DNA from: Galeruca laticollis
Lineage: Eukaryota > Arthropoda > Insecta > Coleoptera > Chrysomelidae
Assembly: GCA_963921935.1 (NCBI GenBank)
Contig: OY998177.1
Location: forward strand, 4,050,754-4,114,753
Direction of reading: 5' to 3'
Length of the DNA stretch: 64,000 nt
Below, in pieces: positions 13,350 to 23,751 of this stretch. Position 1 is the first letter of the stretch. Every line of letters begins with the position of its first letter. The position numbers and the translations under genes are program-made. Below the pieces are notes generated by a model. That model was not told the DNA's origin and did not search any database. It saw only the letters and a list, made by a program, of their open reading frames with translations.

Positions 13350-13607
13350 TTTAAAATTATTTACAAAAGTTGACAGTTACTTGGTACATCGTAAACGTCA
13401 CTCACTAGACTAATACATTGTTTTCGAGCATTCATACGGTTTTCATAAAACTGGTTATAAAATGAGACGCGTTTTGAGAAACTTGAATTTAATTTCATTT
13501 TATGGGGTTCCCGAACAGGCAAAACTTTTTATAAAGAATGATATTTTTCACTAAAACTAATATTTAAACATTTTTTACCTATAGGATACCCCATCCGTGG
13601 TTTACTA
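13350..13607. repeat. Right terminal inverted repeat of the mariner
   Basis: The inverted partner of 11927-12215. Its outer end reads ggatgggg on the complementary strand, followed by TA at 13608-13609. Confidence 0.88.
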
Positions 13608-14233
13608 TACGAATTTGAAAATTAGTTATTTTTAGAACATTTTCGATAATGTTGATAGCAAACATATAGGCCAAATATCCTTAAACTCTTCCTCACATCT
13701 ATGTAAAGGTTTTACTTTTGCAAGCTTCCAGGCCGAAGAAAAAACATTGTTGATTACACAATAATTAAATATGTGCATAATGAATGGCAGAATGTAGGAA
13801 CGACTATACAAACTCATACTTATTGTATTAAAACCTGTTTTTTTTGACTTAATGGACAGTATATGTTTATACATGTCTTTTTCATCAGCTAAGCTGAACG
13901 AAAAAAAATTGTCACTTAAAAGTGAGTATTGTAAAACTGGAAAACCTCCTGATCAATCACGGCATTTCCTCCTGAACAGGTTAGAAATTAATTATTAATA
14001 TGATTATATTAGAAAACAATTCAGGTATTTTACAATTTGATTTTTTCTATTATTCAGATTTAGTTGTTTCAAATATTTCCAAAAGGAACTACCGTTGACA
14101 CTGATTTTATATTTTAAATATCTTTTTTTCTCCAAATGAATAGTTTTGCTAGTTAGATTGCGCAACTCTTTATAGTATTCCCAATGAGCTGGATTATTAG
14201 ACCTTTTAAGTCTCTTTAACGCTTTACCCCTAA
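13608..14233 (-). pseudogene. LINE linker and RT N-terminal fragment
   Basis: On the minus strand, 14230-14050 encodes 'RGKALKRLKRSNNPAHWEYY' and 'KELRNLTSKTIHLEKKRYL', the basic linker between endonuclease and RT in CR1/Jockey LINEs. 13874-13632 continues with 'FSSAWKLAKVKPLHR' and 'WPICLLSTLSKMF', matching the 'AWKxAxVxPxxK...RPISxLPxLSK' start of the RT. It is cut by the Harbinger at 14233 and by the mariner at 13608. Confidence 0.8.
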
Positions 14234-14275
14234 GGTCATCAAAGAAACATGGAACGTGAAGTATGAAACATAAAA
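14234..14275. repeat. Left terminal inverted repeat of Harbinger
   Basis: Begins ggtcatcaaagaaacatgg and matches the complement of about 17245-17298. A few bases are missing near the outer end relative to the right copy. Confidence 0.8.
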
Positions 14276-14360
14276 CATGAAAAAAATAATTGCGAAAAAC
14301 GAAACCGTTTCACTTTACATACTAATCAAAGAAACAAAAATAAAATTTGTATAGTTAACA

Positions 14361-16656
14361 ATGGAAAGTGATGACGACGAGGTCGTTGCTGTCGTGGCAA
14401 CTCTTTTATTACTGTCCAAAAACAAAAACACAAGGAAACGACGTTACTGGGTGCATCCATACAATGGTATAAATCTTAAACATAGTACATATGTGGTTGC
14501 AAAGGATTTAAACAATCATCCTGCCAAATTTCAATCATTTTATAGGATGAGTATACACACATTTACAACATTATGTTCTATTGAGGGTCCTAGTTAAAAG
14601 AAAAAAGATACTAACTTTAGAATGTGCCTCAGTGTTGAAGGAAAACTACTGATAACAGTAAGGTAAGTTATAATTGTTTTTTAGTGATGAACACTATCAC
14701 TATTGATAGCATCAGACACGAGACAAGCATACGATGAAAGACTGTCTGTTTAATATATATTACTTGCTTCATGAAATTGAGATGATGCGGATGATACTGA
14801 AGAATAGTGTGATATAGCTGGAGAATACGCTGGAATAGGTACACATTGTTCATTTATAATTTCGTCGTGAAGACCCAAAGTTCTTCGTTTGTAACGGCGT
14901 TTTTGAGTATCATTCAACTTTTTCATATCAGGCAACAAACTCTTTAAGAAAAGGAGATCGCTGTCTTCCTCATCAGTTTAGTCATTTATTTTTCTTTTGT
15001 ATTTGGCACTCAAATCACTTAAACATTGCACTGCAGCAATTTCCCAACTTCCAGTACTTGGCTGTTTTGTTCTATTTTTTTTTGTTGATGGTGCTTGAAA
15101 AATTCTTCTAGTAGCGTCGTCCGTAGATTTAGAAGGAAGTTGGGTATCTACTTCATTTGTTACTGAACTTTGAGCTCTTTCTTGAATCGTCGGTGTTGTG
15201 TTTATACCTTCTTCTTGTTCGTTTTGGATGTTTCGCGAAACGTTTTAATTGTGCGTACCATCGTCGTCGTTGGTGGCTATTACACTATCATTAACTTGCG
15301 AATAACTTTCAGTTTCAAATGTATCGTCATCGGATTCAGCATTTACCGTTTGACATCGTGATCTAGTAAATGGAATCAAAAATCCCATTGCGTCTTCTAA
15401 ATAATGTGGCTTGCTTTTTTTTACCAGAGGATGGTTTCTTTTTTCTCGTAAACTCCTCAGAAAAGTCACCCTCAGCAATCTCCATCTTTCTTTACATTCA
15501 ACAGCTGAAACAATAATTACTATGAGAATAATGATAATTATACTTTTATTGTACAGGTTGTTTTCTTATATTCAGTGTATCTTCTAGAGTTTTAATTTTT
15601 CGAGATAAGAAGAAACTTTAAATATAGTTTTATCTTAGAAAATAAAGGGGTGGCACTGAATATAAGGAGACACGCGGTAGAGATTTATCTATAATTCATT
15701 GAATATATACAAAATTAATTGTAGTATCAACAACGATATGTAGTTATACGCAAACGGTTTTTTAGGTATCTTGCCACTGGTGCTGCTTTTCGAGTTCTGT
15801 CATTTCACTTCATGATAGGAGAGACGACGGTGGGAAAAGTTATTGAAGAGACAACAGCAGCAATTTGGAAGTGTCTTAAAAAACAGTACATGCCTTTGCC
15901 TTCAGAGACTATGTGGTTTGAATTTGCTCAGCGATATGAGGAACTATGGAACATGTCGAATTGTATTGGTAGCATAGACGGCAAACATATTCAAATCAAA
16001 GCTCTCCCAAAATCTGGATCGGCGTTTTTTAATTATAAGTCATATCATTCTATTGCATTGATGGCAATTGCTGATGCTGATTCACTTTTTACTGCAATTT
16101 CTGTAGGTGATTTTGGTAGGAATAGTGATGGCGCAGTATTCAAAAATTCTAAACTTGGCAAATTGCTCGAAACAAACAAGTTAAATATTCCACCTGCAAG
16201 AAATCTACCCAGAGACCTTGGATCCAATTTTCCAATGTTTTTCGTTGCAGATGAAGCATTTGCATTGAAAAAAGAAATAATGATGCCATATCCTCAAAGA
16301 TCTTTGGATAACCCAAAAAAATTTTTAATTATCGCCTTTCAAGGACACGAAAAAGTGTAGAGTGTGATTTTGGAATGCTATGGAGTAAATTTAGAGTTTT
16401 CGATAAACCAATAGCTTGCAACACCGCTAAAACTGATGATGTTATCAAAGCCGCTTGCATTCTTCACAATTTTATAAGAAAGCATGATGGAATATATTCA
16501 GCCGCAGATTCGTCCCTTCAACTGTCAGCAAATTGCAAATCTCTCACTGTATGTGGTAGACCAACATCAGAAGCAATTGGTTTGAGAGATAAGCTGTGTG
16601 AATATTTTCTGAAACACGAAATAGCTTTATCATGGCAAAATAAAGTATGTCTGTAA
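14361..16656 (+). pseudogene. Harbinger transposase (DDE_Tnp_4 type), two exons
   Basis: Exon 1 starts at the ATG at 14361 ('MESDDDEVVAVVATLLLL', then 'KRRYWVHPYN' and 'FYRMSIHTF') and runs to 14662, where AG|GTAAGT is a donor. A single in-frame TAA lies at 14595-14597. Exon 2 starts at 15766 after TTTTTTAG and joins in phase, giving 'LLITV|RYLATGAAFR'. The catalytic core holds Asp in 'CIGSIDGKHI', Asp in 'FFVADEAF' and Glu in 'RKSVECDFGML'. The last is reached through a frameshift at the A/T run near 16315-16326. All three catalytic residues survive, so inactivation is recent: one stop and one slippage indel. The end at 16656 follows a C-terminal 'ACILHNFIRKHDG' block typical of the family. 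Confidence 0.9.
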
Positions 16657-17078
16657 CTGCAATCTCTTATTACAATATTCATTGTGAAAATCAAGAAGTG
16701 GATACATTCAATAACGGTAAATATCCATTACGTTACATGTACATAACAAAAAAAAACTGCTTATCCGAATTTATTCATGACTCAATTTCCATACTAACTA
16801 GTGGCTAATATAATGATTATAGTTTGTCAAATTTTGGCACCGCATGTTAAAAATACAATATTTGTAGATTGTTGTTTTTTTTATGTCAGTTAAATGTTAT
16901 TTACTAAATAAAAACAATGTTTATGCTTACCTGAACTTTTTACCTGATTGGCAACATTTTGCTAGGCTTTTTCTTGTGATTGTCTATTCGAGTAGTTCTC
17001 CAGGTTATAATTATACAAGTCTTCGTACTTCTCCACCACAGCAACAAATTCAATATTAAATTCTTGGTCGTTATTCAT
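14750..17078 (-). pseudogene. Harbinger MADF/BESS (Myb-like) DNA-binding protein, two exons
   Basis: Exon 1 is 17078-16931 on the minus strand (start 'MNNDQEFNIEFVAVVEKYED', donor CAG|GTAAGC). Exon 2 is 15504-14750 after TTTCAG. The junction restores the MADF core: exon 1 ends '..NVANQVKSS', exon 2 continues 'AVECKERWRLLRVTFLRSLR' and then 'PHYLEDAMGFL'. A BESS motif follows near 14985-14900 ('LLFLKSLLPDMKKLNDTQKR'). A TAG replaces the conserved Trp of exon 1 ('QEKA*QN'), and a stop lies before the BESS block. In PIF/Harbinger elements such a protein helps bring the transposase to DNA and into the nucleus. Its exon 2 lies inside the transposase intron. Confidence 0.82.
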
Positions 17079-17244
17079 TTTACGAACGTATTTAATTGAC
17101 CAAAACAATGCAACTGAAACAGAAAAATACAACGCGACCTATTTCACGAAACACGTTTCAACACGATAAAAATGTTTTAGGCACATGCATCACACTCGTT
17201 TCATTAGTGGGCGGACTTCTATTTCTTTAGCCGTGTTATATTTT

Positions 17245-17298
17245 CATGAAACGTGTTTCACGTTTCAGATTTCATGTTTCTTTGATGTGCGGCCTCCC
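17245..17298. repeat. Right terminal inverted repeat of Harbinger
   Basis: Complement of the left end, containing tttcatgtttctttgatg and ending ggcctccc before the TAA duplication. Confidence 0.8.
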
Positions 17299-17590
17299 TA
17301 AGAGGGATCATATATTTTAGATTGTCAGTAAGCCAACCTGCTTTATTACGTTCAGAAATAATGCATTATTAAAATCCTGATATGTGTATGAAAATCGATC
17401 AGGTTAATTTTGTTTAAACTTTAAGGTACAATCCACTAAGTGATGGTCACTGACTCAAGGACAGTCAATATTCTCAACGTTACTTACTTTTAAGACTTCT
17501 GTACAAAAAATAAGGTACAATAAAGTTTTACTGGTGGCTGTAATGCGAGTCGGCTCAATTCCAGTTACATTTTTATACAATTCCCAATTA
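17299..17590 (-). pseudogene. LINE endonuclease C-terminus
   Basis: Minus-strand reading gives 'GIEPTRITATSKTLLYLIF' near 17560-17500, 'VSDHHLVDCTLKFKQN' near 17450-17400 and 'RNKAGWLTDNLKYMIPLRG' running to the Harbinger junction. The 'SDHxL' motif with its His is the end of the APE-type endonuclease of non-LTR elements. Sequence further upstream, towards 17900, was not recognisable. Confidence 0.75.
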
Positions 17591-17953
17591 CTCCATTTTT
17601 ATTTTCTATGTTTTCAACTTCTCTCTTTGTAATGCTGTTTTCATACTATTATGAACCATCTCTTACAATGACTTCTGTAGAACGGGTATAATAATGAAAA
17701 TTACAGTTCACTTTTATGTCAGAGTTTCGTTTGATGGTGACATAATTAATCTACCTAAATTTTGGAAATTACTATCACACTAAATTCTCTCAGACCATAA
17801 ACCACATAAAGTATGAAAATTAAACCTCGCCATTTTGTGGATTAAATGCCGGATCCTTTTACTTGTTTGTTTTATGTACCGAGTGCCAAGGTATTCACTA
17901 AATCTTATTAGAAATTATTTATCGTAAAACTGCGATAAAAACTATTGAAGAAT
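17591..17953. other. Unassigned, possibly decayed LINE endonuclease
   Basis: The endonuclease N-terminus would be expected here on the minus strand, but I could not read convincing motifs. Confidence 0.35.
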
Positions 17954-18078
17954 AGTATATTAAAGTATAAGTGGATAAAGAGGTCTTTCAAACACGCGCG
18001 AGTTTTAGAGGACGACGGCGCAGCCGGAGTGCTCGTAATAGAGCAAGTGTTTGAAAGACCAGTTATCCACGAATACTT
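17954..18078. repeat. GC-rich hairpin
   Basis: The left arm, about 17958-17997 (containing gtggataaagaggtctttcaa), pairs with about 18036-18075 (ttgaaagaccagttatccac). The loop is GC-rich (cgcgcgag, gacgacggcgcagccgg), against an AT-rich background. It may be the end structure of a non-autonomous element. Confidence 0.65.
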
Positions 18079-18824
18079 TACGCATTTTTTTTATTGGTGC
18101 ACTTTGAAATCATAAAATATTGATATTATATTATTACTACGAAAATATGGAAGTCCGTCCTCGAAGCCCAGCCAAGTTCCGTGAAAGTCCATCCTAAATA
18201 GTATTTATTTTTATTTGACGTTACGAGGTACTGCTGTCAGATCAATAATCAAAATGTTTCTTTATTTATATTTAAAAGGATACAATGTATATATGAATAT
18301 ATAAATACATTTTGCAGAAAAAACCGAATAAGACATTGGTTCACAATGAAAATATACAATTCAAAAACTAATAAATAAGTTGTCATTGATACTTACGTTT
18401 CGCGAGTTGTTGTTGTTACCATAGGGACTTTAAAAAACGCGCGAGTTTGAAAGTTCGATTGAAACACGCTGAGGCGTGTTTTAAATAGGTAATATGAGGC
18501 ATCAATGAAAAAATAATAATAATATATCAACATTAGAGTTTTCCTTTTTACATGTTTTCGATTGCTTCCTCCAAAGGTTTAGTTTTCTTCTGCATTTCTT
18601 GCCTTTTCACATCTACCAAGCCTACATTCCATTTCAGGCGACCTCCTTTTTCTTCTCTGTTCCACTCTCAATCAGAAATGTATTTGTATGTGTACCCGAT
18701 ATTGACCTTTTTACATGACCCAAACTATTTGACTGATGGACTCCTGTTTTCTATATCTACACACATTTCTTTCTTTCTAATTGTAAATTTATAAATTTTG
18801 ATCTTTACAGATTTGCATATTTGT
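18079..18824. other. Unassigned DNA with a small GC-rich island
   Basis: Near 18404-18480 are tttcgcgag, aacgcgcgag and the short palindrome aacacgctgaggcgtgtt. No gene is supported. The segment ends at the 5-bp target duplication of the next element (18820-18824). Confidence 0.4.
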
Positions 18825-19292
18825 TGCTGGGGACCTGAATCGGCCTTACCCACTTTTCTGTGTCCTGTCTGTAGGCTGAAGTCTGACCATCAGATTTCAC
18901 AGACTCCTGTCGTGAGGAACCAGAAATAATTCGTAAACACGTGGTATTCGGTCAATTCTACACCTATTTATTTTATTTTCTCCGTTTACAATATAAATTA
19001 TCCTAGTTTTAAGCTGGTGAAAAACACATTATGAACCACAATAAATTACTGAGTGACTAAACTTTTGTTTTTTGACTTTTTTTACTTTTTTGGTTTTGTC
19101 GTTTTTGACAGCTCTCTCTCGACATTATTCGCGGCACTCTCGCCAAAAAATCGATTCTCTAGCCTCAAGGCTAGTAGTTGCAGTACCAACCGGTGTGAGT
19201 TGGACGAGCGCGGATTGTTAATCACTGGTGTCCAGTCAATTTACAGCATCGATGGTAAAAAATGAAACTAAAAAGATACCAGGTTTCGTACA
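18825..19292 (-). repeat. 3' LTR of BEL/Pao B
   Basis: 468 bp, tgctgggg at the low-coordinate end and cgtaca at the high end, giving TG...CA termini. Just beyond the high end, the minus strand reads ctttcaagggcggcgg, a purine-rich tract as expected before a BEL 3' LTR. Positions 19230-19292 match 20995-21057 with few changes. Confidence 0.82.
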
Positions 19293-19510
19293 TACCGCCG
19301 CCCTTGAAAGTATCTGGGGACGATATCTTTCAATAAACTGTTCTTAAAGCTATGGTGGAAGTTGTCACTCAGTTAACAAAATTAATTTAAACTATGTTAA
19401 TTGACAAGGTTATGAAGTAATCAAATAAATAGTATCAATGAAGGACTGACATGAAAATAAAGAAGAATCAAAGTTTCTAAAACACATGTAAAAACAACAT
19501 CTTACTGAGA

Positions 19511-20990
19511 CTACTGAGAACAGTCATCGTAATCGTCATTAATAGGAAGCGGGCAAACCTTAACTATGCTACGCTTTAAAATACCCTTAGAGGTGGTTAC
19601 GCTCACTACTTTCGCGGCTGAAATTCGTCCCCTTGGCCATTGGCGGGGTTCTACCGATAACCAACAGAGAAAATTGGTCGAATCAGTGTAGTAGTGAATG
19701 TTGTTGAAGTTGACATCTAGGGTATTGAGAACTCTTTTCATTAACTTTGCAAGAATCAAAGCTTCGCACAATTCCAAACGAGGTAATGAAATTGCCTTCA
19801 ACGGGGCCACCCTAGACTTAGCGCATAGAAGGTTGCAGCAAATTTGACCTTCGGAATCTATGGACCTCACGAAAATGCAAGCTCCATATGCATTATTTGA
19901 GGCATCACAGAATCCATTGGCTTCCAGAAGCACGAGATTTATCAAGGAAACTTGCCGAGGAATCCTGAAGGTTTCCACAAGACTTAGGTGATTTAAGAAG
20001 TTAATTCAAATTTTGTAAAGGTTGCTTGAAATTGGCTTATCCCAGTCAATTTTGAGAAACCAAAGCTGCTGGATAAGGATTTTGACTTGTATTATCATAG
20101 GACCTAGAAGGCCAAGAGGGTCAACAATTTTGGAGATTGTTGAAAGTGAAGTTCTCTTGGTGATTAATGCGTCAAAAACTCCCAGAGAGGAATGATAAAT
20201 GAATGAATCAAACTGAGAGTTCCAGGATACCCCTAGGGTTTTGGTATTTTGTGAATCGCTAATGACATAATCTATTGGACTTTTCTTGTTGTGTGTTAGG
20301 TCTGACAAGACATTCGGGCTATTTGAAGCAAACTTTCGTAGGTCGAAACCGTATGACTTGAGAATTGAGGTTAAATTTTTTCGTATGCTTATGAGCCTTT
20401 CTTCGCTGGAAGCACCTGTGAGAATATCGTCGACAAAACAATCGAATGAGATGACACGACTTTCATCTGGGAAATCATCCTCATGGTTTAATGATACCTG
20501 TTTTAAGCATCTGGTCGCAAGATATGAGGAACTGACAGGCCGTAAGTTACGGTACTTAGACAATAATGTCCAAGGGGTTTGCTGGAGTCGTCACGCAATA
20601 CTATGCGCTGTAGGTTGCGCTGTTCTGGACTAATGAGGATTTGCCTGTACATCTTTTCTATGTCGCCAATGAGCAGAAAGTTGTGCTGGCGAAAGCGTAG
20701 AAGAATAGAAAAAATATCATTCTGGACAGTGGTTCCAATCATCAAAGCGTCATTTATAGGAATACTAGAAGAAGTGGCTGCCGAGCCGTCAAAAACAACT
20801 CGTAGACGAGTGGTTAAGCTGTCTTGTTTTTCCACACTATGATGGGGCAGGTAATTCTCAGGGTAGATCGAATCTGAATGAGGTTCAGGAGTAATTTCTG
20901 ACATGAGACCTAGGTCAATGTATTCCTTCATGAATTTGGAATAATATTCCTTTGAAATAGAATGTTTGTTAAGCTTTCCCTCAACGGTAT
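19511..20990 (-). pseudogene. BEL/Pao B pol: RT, RNase H and C-terminus; integrase deleted
   Basis: Read on the minus strand, 20931-20503 holds the RT start ('LTTRLRVVFDGSA', 'LIGDIEKMYRQILI' with motif A Asp). A frameshift near 20540 leads to 20563-20006 with 'FDCFVDDILTGASSEE' (motif C intact) and 'ISKIVDPLGLLGPMI'. After a break near 20000, 19978-19511 is RNase H ('ANGFCDASNNAYGA', 'SLPRLELCEALI', 'HYYTDSTNFLCWLS'). It passes without interruption from 'PRQWP' into 'RGRISAAKVVSVTTSKGI', the extreme C-terminus of Pao pol. The whole integrase has been deleted in frame. Confidence 0.9.
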
Positions 20991-20994
20991 AAAA

Positions 20995-21057
20995 GTCCAG
21001 TCAATTTACAGCATCGATGGCAAAAAATGAAATTGAAAAGTTACCAGGTATCGTACA
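20995..21057 (-). repeat. Truncated 5' LTR of BEL/Pao B
   Basis: A 63-bp direct repeat of 19230-19292 (gtccagtcaatttacagcat through gtaca), immediately followed by the tttgt duplication. Pol coding sequence begins within a few bases on its other side. Confidence 0.85.
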
Positions 21058-21062
21058 TTTGT

Positions 21063-22908
21063 TTCAATCTCAACAATTTATTTAGACACCCTGCTGCTCT
21101 ATGACCTTTGACCTCTTATAATATCTCCTTTCATTCCGTCATATTTATCTTGTACTTATATATTGGCTGAATTGCATCGATTTTCAGATCTTACTTTTTG
21201 GCAATACCTTTTACCTTATTGAATCCTTTTTAATTTCATTTTTTGACATTGTTAATAATGGTTTATCGTCTACATATGCTATTTTAATCTGGCGTTTGTG
21301 TTGATATATTATGCAATCAATTGGAATAATACTCTCCTAACACTCTTTACAAGACGATTTTATAAAGAAATTTGGTTCTTGGTGTTGGCTACCATTACTT
21401 TATTTACAGCTGTTCTTTGAAGTTGACTTGTTGTCTGTCCCATCCTTTATCTCAGGTTTTTATTCTACCAGGTCCATGCCTTTCATCAATTTTACACTGG
21501 ATGATGAAGAGCAACATACCATATACCTCTGGATGCCTCATGACATGGCAAAACAAAGACATATTTTTCGTCTTCACTGTGTTTATGCTTGCTTTAATCA
21601 CTTGTTAACTACAAATTTGTCCGAAAATGTGCCTGTGACTGCTATGCACGTTTTCCAGTGTAAACTTTATCAAGTTAATAATCTTTTTGCTTGGCGTACC
21701 ACCTTTCTATGCAATCGATTAAGTTACCGTTATTGTGAATGAAGAGCGTTTTAATCCATTTCCTTAATAGTCAAAGATTTTCAAGGATATTATTTCACAA
21801 ACATATCTTCATCATCTAGATTTAATTGTGAATACCATCGAACTGAAAATTTCCACTTTTACCTATACATTGTACTGGCAAATTTAATTATTCGATTTGA
21901 TTTATTATTACCTAGTTATTTGAGAAAGAAATCTTGTTTTGACGTTTCTCAAAATTCTGCAGATTCCAGCACGGTGTGATTAATTTAAGAACTTTTTTAA
22001 ATAACCATCGGGCCCATAAATCAAATAAAATTGTTCCAAATATATTTTGGACTATAATATTTAAAAAAATATTAAAAGAAATTACACCTATTATACGAGT
22101 TCGTATTTTTTGCTTTTGCAGTTATATTGTCGTCTTCTCAACAAAGAACCAACTAATCTTGAATATCAAATTTCACTTAGGTGAACTATTTAGGTACAAT
22201 CTTTATCCTGAAATAATTTAAACTAAATGTTGAGCAACGCTAGTTAACTAAATAAGAATTACGCTTTAAAAGCTAGTTTCTTTGGGCAAAATTGCGGAAA
22301 CAAGTGATTGCACACTCTGAAAGGCTGAAAACCGCCAATTATCTGTCAACTTGGAAGTTTGTAATGCCCATAGGAGATTGTGGTCACGGAATATTTCACC
22401 CTTCTCCTCCCTTCTATCTAAATCCGAACATTTCATTTCCTGGTAAAATGAGGAAAAGATCACTCCAGAATTCGTATGCTTTTATAGCAGATAAAATATC
22501 GAATGCCTTCATTGCAAGGGTCAGGAGTAAGACATTAAATGTTGCTTGGAGTGACATAAAAGGTAAGGTTAAATTATATTACCGTAGAACGTAATAACTT
22601 GGTAACATTTTTTCAAACCTGTCATTGACGATTATAATAGTTTATAGTGGAGCTATTAAAAATCATATATCATTGTGTCAGAAACTGGGAAAATAAAGTG
22701 TCTCTTGACACGCATATCGTAGGAATACTTGATTTATTGACACCGTTTGTGTGTACTTATGTCCGCACCTAAGGGCTTCATGGCTATCATGTCGCATTTC
22801 TATTGGCTATAATATTGTATGGTAATGAAAAATTTATCGTTATGGATTAGTTAAAGTATGAGAGTGTTTGATTATTCCTATGAATATTTCCCTGTTTATA
22901 ATTTTTTT
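21063..22908. other. Unassigned DNA
   Basis: No gene or element recognised. Frames of about 70-100 codons (21428-21742 and 22292-22594, plus) lack known motifs, and nothing supports expression. Confidence 0.4.
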
Positions 22909-23346
22909 ACCTGAAAATCCATTCACTACCATTTTTCCTAAACTATATTCATGATTTAGGTTCTACATGTAAAATTTCAAAATTTGGGTTGAAAGTGTTT
23001 ACATGTAGAACCTAAATCCTTTGAATTAAATATTCTTAACGACCAAATAGATATTACCTAACCTAACCAAATAGATATTATTTGGTCGTTAAGAGGGTTA
23101 CTTGAATATTTGTTTTTATTTATTTCAAGAGCTTCTAAAATATTCAGTTTAAAAGATTTAGGTTCTACATGTAATCACCCAACTTTTGAAATTTTACATG
23201 TAGAACATAAATCTTTTACAAGCTCCTAAAAACAAATATTCAGGTTACCTTCTTTAACGACCAAATTTATATCAACCATTCTCCCTTATTAAACTTATTT
23301 ACCTAGAAGATAGTTTAGGAATGATTGTAGTTAACGAATTTCCAGG
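22909..23346. repeat. Nested foldback element
   Basis: The outer arms 22910-22957 (tacctgaaaatccattcact) and about 23298-23345 (complement tacctggaaattcgttaact) are inverted. Inside are two smaller hairpins built on aggttctacatgtaaaattt, at 22960-23018 and 23160-23215. A central inverted pair on aacgaccaaatagatatt lies at 23038-23097, with a further copy of aacgaccaaat at 23256. No coding sequence. A typical MITE/foldback layout. Confidence 0.7.
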
Positions 23347-23751
23347 TAAACTTATTCAATACTTTTGTTATTATTCGTAGAATTCCGTCATAAGTTTAAA
23401 CTGAGCATTTGTTCAAATATAAGTTTTAAACAAATTAAATTATTTTTTCCATCGTTCACTATTATTAATATTGGATGTTGCAGAAACATTTAAATTTTAG
23501 TATTGTACAATTTTTATTATTCTCTGCTGCGACGATCTCACAAATTCAAAAACTTGTTTGTCTATATCCTTCTGTTTTAAACCCCATAATAAAAACGGAT
23601 ATAAGCATGTCTCCTAGTTTCAATTTCACATACTTGTAGTAAACATTTCATTTACTTCCAACGATCTCGATGTACTTATTTGAAAGAAAAGTATTTTCAT
23701 TCATTGGTTCTGAAATTAACTGTCTCGACCCTTACTTCGTGGAATCTACTC

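Larger units (their letters stand above)
11927..13607 (-). mobile_element. Mariner-like DNA transposon with long terminal inverted repeats
   Basis: A 1681-bp element flanked by TA on both sides (11925-11926 and 13608-13609). Its ends are inverted repeats of about 260-290 bp, unusually long for mariner, where tens of bp are common. It contains one broken transposase on the minus strand and lies inside LINE RT sequence, which resumes on either side. The inner end of both repeats shares 'gatgtaccaagtaactgtc'. Confidence 0.9.
14234..17298 (+). mobile_element. PIF/Harbinger DNA transposon with two genes
   Basis: A 3065-bp element between 3-bp TAA duplications (14231-14233 and 17299-17301). The terminal inverted repeats share catcaaagaaacatg; the right one begins gggaggccgcacatc on the complementary strand and the left has a small deletion there. 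It encodes a transposase on the plus strand and a MADF/BESS (Myb-like) accessory protein on the minus strand, the usual Harbinger pair. Defects are few (a stop in each gene, one further stop in MADF exon 2 and one transposase frameshift), so it is younger than the LINE it sits in. Confidence 0.92.
11428..17590 (-). mobile_element. LINE (Jockey/CR1-like), split by two DNA transposons
   Basis: Minus-strand non-LTR sequence is present in the expected order when read from high to low coordinates: endonuclease C-terminus (about 17590-17345), the EN-RT linker crossing the Harbinger (17300 and 14231), RT N-terminus (13874-13632) and RT palm (11925-11428). Two inserts interrupt it: Harbinger 14234-17298 and mariner 11927-13607. 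Removing the Harbinger with one TAA restores a continuous frame across the junction. The LINE is therefore older than both inserts. Confidence 0.85.
18825..21057 (-). mobile_element. BEL/Pao element B, internally deleted
   Basis: A minus-strand element bounded by tttgt duplications (18820-18824 and 21058-21062). It retains a 3' LTR (18825-19292), the first 63 bp of a 5' LTR (20995-21057), and pol from RT to the C-terminus without integrase. The 5' LTR remnant joins pol directly, so primer-binding site, gag and protease are gone. These deletions make it a non-autonomous derivative. Confidence 0.88.

Noticed and set aside
20286..20842. Plus-strand frames of 87-115 codons
   Set aside because: They are antisense shadows of the BEL/Pao B reverse transcriptase on the minus strand.
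21428..21742. 104-codon frame as a host gene
   Set aside because: No recognisable motif, no splice context, and overlapping frames of similar length exist.
23062..23076. acctaacctaacc, two units of the arthropod TTAGG telomere repeat
   Set aside because: Only about two units inside a foldback element; not evidence of a telomeric tract.
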